64,000 nt of DNA from Nomia melanderi (Eukaryota; Arthropoda; Insecta; Hymenoptera; Halictidae): positions 28,934-92,933 of the forward strand of contig NW_027475292.1 of assembly GCF_051020985.1 (NCBI RefSeq). The letters run 5' to 3'. The notes under the pieces were generated by a model. It saw only the letters and a program-made list of their open reading frames with translations. It had not been told where the DNA came from and did not search any database. The first letter of the stretch is position 1; each line of letters opens with the position of its first letter. Of this stretch, positions 61,404 to 64,000 are shown piece after piece. The translations under genes and the position numbers were made by a program.

Positions 61404-64000
61404 TAGTTTTATTAGTTTTACATAGTTTTACATAGTTGTATATAGTTTTATATAGTTTTGTTACTTTTATGTAGTTTTTTTTAGTTTTGTATAGTTTTGT
61501 ATAGTTTTATTAGTTTCACATAGTTTTATATAGTTAGCATATGGTTCTATATAGTTTTATATACTTTTATTTGTTTCATATAGTTTTACAGAGATTTATA
61601 TAGGTTAACATAGTTGTATATAGATTTATATAGTTTTATATAGTTTTAGTAGTTTTATATAGGTTTGTATAGTTTCATATAGTTTTTTTTAGTTTTACAT
61701 AGTTTTATATAGATTTATATAGTTTTATATAGTTTTATACAGTTTTATATTGTTTCATATAGGTTTGTTAGTGTTATATAGTTTTATAAGGTTTTGTTAG
61801 TTTTATATAGTTTTATTAGTTTTATATAGTTTTATATAGTTATCATATGGTTCTATATAATTTTATATACTTTTATTTGTTTCATATAGTTTTACAGAGT
61901 TTTATATAGGTTAACATAGTTGTATATAGATTTATATAGTTTTATATAGTTTTAGTAGTTTTATATAGGTTTGTATAGTTTCATATAGTTTTTTTTAGTT
62001 TTACATAGTTTTATATAGATTTATATAGTTTTATGTAGTTTTCTTACTTTTACATAGTTTTATATAGTTTTACATAGTTTTGTTAGTATTATATAGTTTT
62101 ATATAGTTTTGTTAGTTTTATATAGTTTTATATAGTTTTATATAGTTTTATATAGTTTTATATTTCACTATATAGTTTTATATAGTTTTATTAGTTTTAT
62201 ATAGTTTTATATAGGTTTATATAGTTTTACATAGTTTTATAGAGTTTAAATAGTTTTCTTAGTTTTGTATAGTTTTATATAGTTTTATATAGTTTTATTA
62301 GCGTTATATAGTTTTATATAGTTTTATATAGTTTTATATAGTTTTGTTAGTTTTATATAGTTTTATATAGTTTTATGTAGTTTTATATAGGTTTGTTCTT
62401 TTTACATAGTTTTAAATAGTTTTATATAGTACTATATAGTTTTATATACTTTTATTAGTTTTATATAGTTTTATTAGTTTTATATAGTATTATATAGTTT
62501 TATATAGTTTTAAATAGTTTTATATAGTACTATATAGTTTTATATATTTTTATTAGTTTTATATAGTTTCACATAGTTTTATATAGATTTATATTTTTTT
62601 ATATAGTTTTACATTGTTTTATATATTTTTATATAGATTTATATAGTTTTATATAGTTTTATATTGTCTTGAATAGTTTTGTATAGTTTTGAATAGTTTT
62701 ATATGGTTTTATGTAGTTTTATATAGCTTTATTTGTTTTATATAGTTATACATTGTTTTATATAGGTTAACATAGTTGTATATAGATTTATATAGTTTGA
62801 CATAGTTTTATATAGTTTTATATAGTTTTATACGGTTTTATACAGTTTTATACAGTTTTATATAGTTTTATATATTTTTATATAGTTTTATATAGTTTTG
62901 GACAGTTTTATTAGTTGTTTATTGTTTTATATAGTGTTGTATAGTTTTTTACAGTTCTATATATTTTTATATAGTTTTATTAGCGTTATATAGTTTTATA
63001 TGATTTTATATAGTTTTATACAGTTTTACATAGTTTTATATAGTTTTATATAGATTTATATAGTTCTGTATAGTTTTATATAGCTTTATATAGTCTTAAT
63101 TAGTTTTATTTAGTTTTAATAGTTTTATATAGTTTTCCAGTTTTATACAGTTTTCTATAGTGTTATATAGTTTTATGTAGTTCTATATGGTTTTGTTTGT
63201 TTTATGTAGTTTTACATAGTTTTACATAGTTTTGCATAGTTTTATATAGATTTATATAGTTTTATATAGCCTTACATAGTCTTCCTTAGATTTGTTTAGG
63301 TTTACATAGTTCTATATAGCTTCATTTAATTTTATACAGTTTTACTATGTTTCTATAGTTTAATATAGCTTTATATAGTTTTGTATAGCTTCATATAGTT
63401 TTATTAGTTTCATATTGTTTTATATAGCATTATATAGTTTTATATAGTTTTATATAGCTTTATATAGTTTTGTATAGTTTTACATAGTTTTATATAGTTT
63501 TATACAGTTTTATACAGTTTCATATAGTTTATATAGTTTTACACAGTTTCAGACCGTTTTATATAGATTATATAGTTTTATACAGTTTTATATAGTTTTA
63601 TATTGTACTATATAGTTTTATATAGTTTTATTAGTATTATAGTTTTATATTGTACTATATAGTTTTATATAGTTTTATTAGTTTTATATAGTTTTGTATG
63701 GTTTTATATAGTTTTATATAGTTTTGCATAGTTTTATATAGTTTTAGGTAGTTTTATATAGATTGATATCGTTTTATACAGTTTTGTATAGTTTTGAATA
63801 ATTTTATATAGTTTTATTAGCTTTGTTAGTTTTATATCGTTTTATACAGTTTCACATTGTTTTATATAGTTTTATATAGTTTTATATAGCTTTGTTAGTT
63901 TTATATAATTTTAAATAGTTTTATTAGTTTTATATAGTTTTATATATATATTTATATAGTTTTATATATATTTTTATATACTTTTACATAGTTTGATATA
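61398..64000. repeat. 10-bp AT-rich minisatellite block, second copy (left end)
   Basis: The same (ATATAGTTTT)n repeat as at 5307-26763, beginning with the same junction sequence and following the same order of variant units. It runs off the window end. It corresponds to 5307-7874: the first bases align at an offset of 56,091 and the last bases at about 56,126. Between these there is a gain of about 305 bp (around 61,740-62,040, itself a repeat of the block's beginning) and a later loss of about 270 bp. Confidence 0.96.

Larger units (their letters stand above)
52940..64000. repeat. Large direct repeat, copy 2 (paralogue of 1-7874)
   Basis: Downstream counterpart of the window start. It is longer than copy 1 because of the tandem eleven-monomer duplication at about 55,800-59,651 and additional monomers around 59,650-60,700. 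It contains the second array/AT junction and the start of a second AT block. The shared order of rare variants, for example CAACCGACACATGGGG near 303 and 53,243, makes chance similarity of monomers an insufficient explanation. Confidence 0.9.

Noticed and set aside
26901..61435. Many open frames of 60-147 codons on both strands, with recurring proteins beginning MNYLQEALAHES or MIYCAISNSTRD
   Set aside because: They are translations of the 175-bp monomer. The monomer length is 1 mod 3, so each next copy is read in another frame and a stop (for example TGA in GCGCATGAATC) ends each frame. Equivalent frames occur on both strands, variants show no sign of preserving the protein, and frame-shifting indels are tolerated.
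1..64000. CRISPR array or prokaryotic direct repeats
   Set aside because: Repeats are contiguous with no unique spacers, monomers are 175 bp or 10 bp, and there are no cas-like genes or prokaryotic coding structure.

Overview
The window is eukaryotic satellite DNA and nothing else that I can support. I see no credible protein-coding gene, no rRNA or tRNA gene, no transposable element and no CRISPR array. Two unrelated tandem-repeat families fill essentially every base. The first is a GC-balanced satellite with a monomer of about 175 bp (a hand-built consensus has about 53% G+C and nine CpG). The second is an extremely AT-rich minisatellite with a 10-bp unit, essentially ATATAGTTTT. Long homogeneous arrays with higher-order duplications, a near-nucleosome-length monomer and no genes over 64 kb suggest centromeric, pericentromeric or other constitutive heterochromatin in a long-read assembly. 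I do not recognise either family and cannot name the species.

Layout: (1) 1-5306, the end of a 175-bp array (array A, about 30 monomers). (2) 5307-26763, a 21.5-kb block of the 10-bp repeat. (3) 26764-61397, a 34.6-kb 175-bp array (array B, about 198 monomers). (4) 61398-64000, the start of a second 10-bp block. The orientation of both families never changes in the window. The exit from array A at 5306/5307 and the exit from array B at 61397/61398 are the same junction, exactly 56,091 bp apart. The sequence on both sides of it is shared: 1-7874 is paralogous to about 52,940-64,000, with whole-monomer and multi-monomer gains and losses. The simplest reading is a superunit of about 56 kb (175-bp array plus 10-bp block) present at least twice in tandem, although only one full period is visible.

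Inside array B there are recent multi-monomer duplications. These include a nine-monomer segment (1573 bp) repeated in tandem at 34,255-37,400 and an eleven-monomer segment (1926 bp) repeated in tandem at about 55,800-59,651. Several dispersed pairs lie 525 bp to 6.3 kb apart, nearly all at whole-monomer spacing. Monomers fall into a common type (A) and a minority type (B, 28 blocks listed) that differs over about 54 bp. The left edge of array B (26,764-27,110) is strongly diverged, while the right edge is nearly consensus.

Inside the 10-bp block there is a second tier: a roughly 290-bp higher-order unit at about 18.4-22.2 kb, and several copied segments of 0.2-0.5 kb. The two edges of the 10-bp block fall within about 9 bp of the same point in the 175-bp monomer. 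This suggests that the AT block arose in, or entered, a single monomer and then expanded. Short open reading frames (60-147 codons) occur throughout the 175-bp arrays on both strands, but they are a by-product of the repeat and are not annotated as genes.
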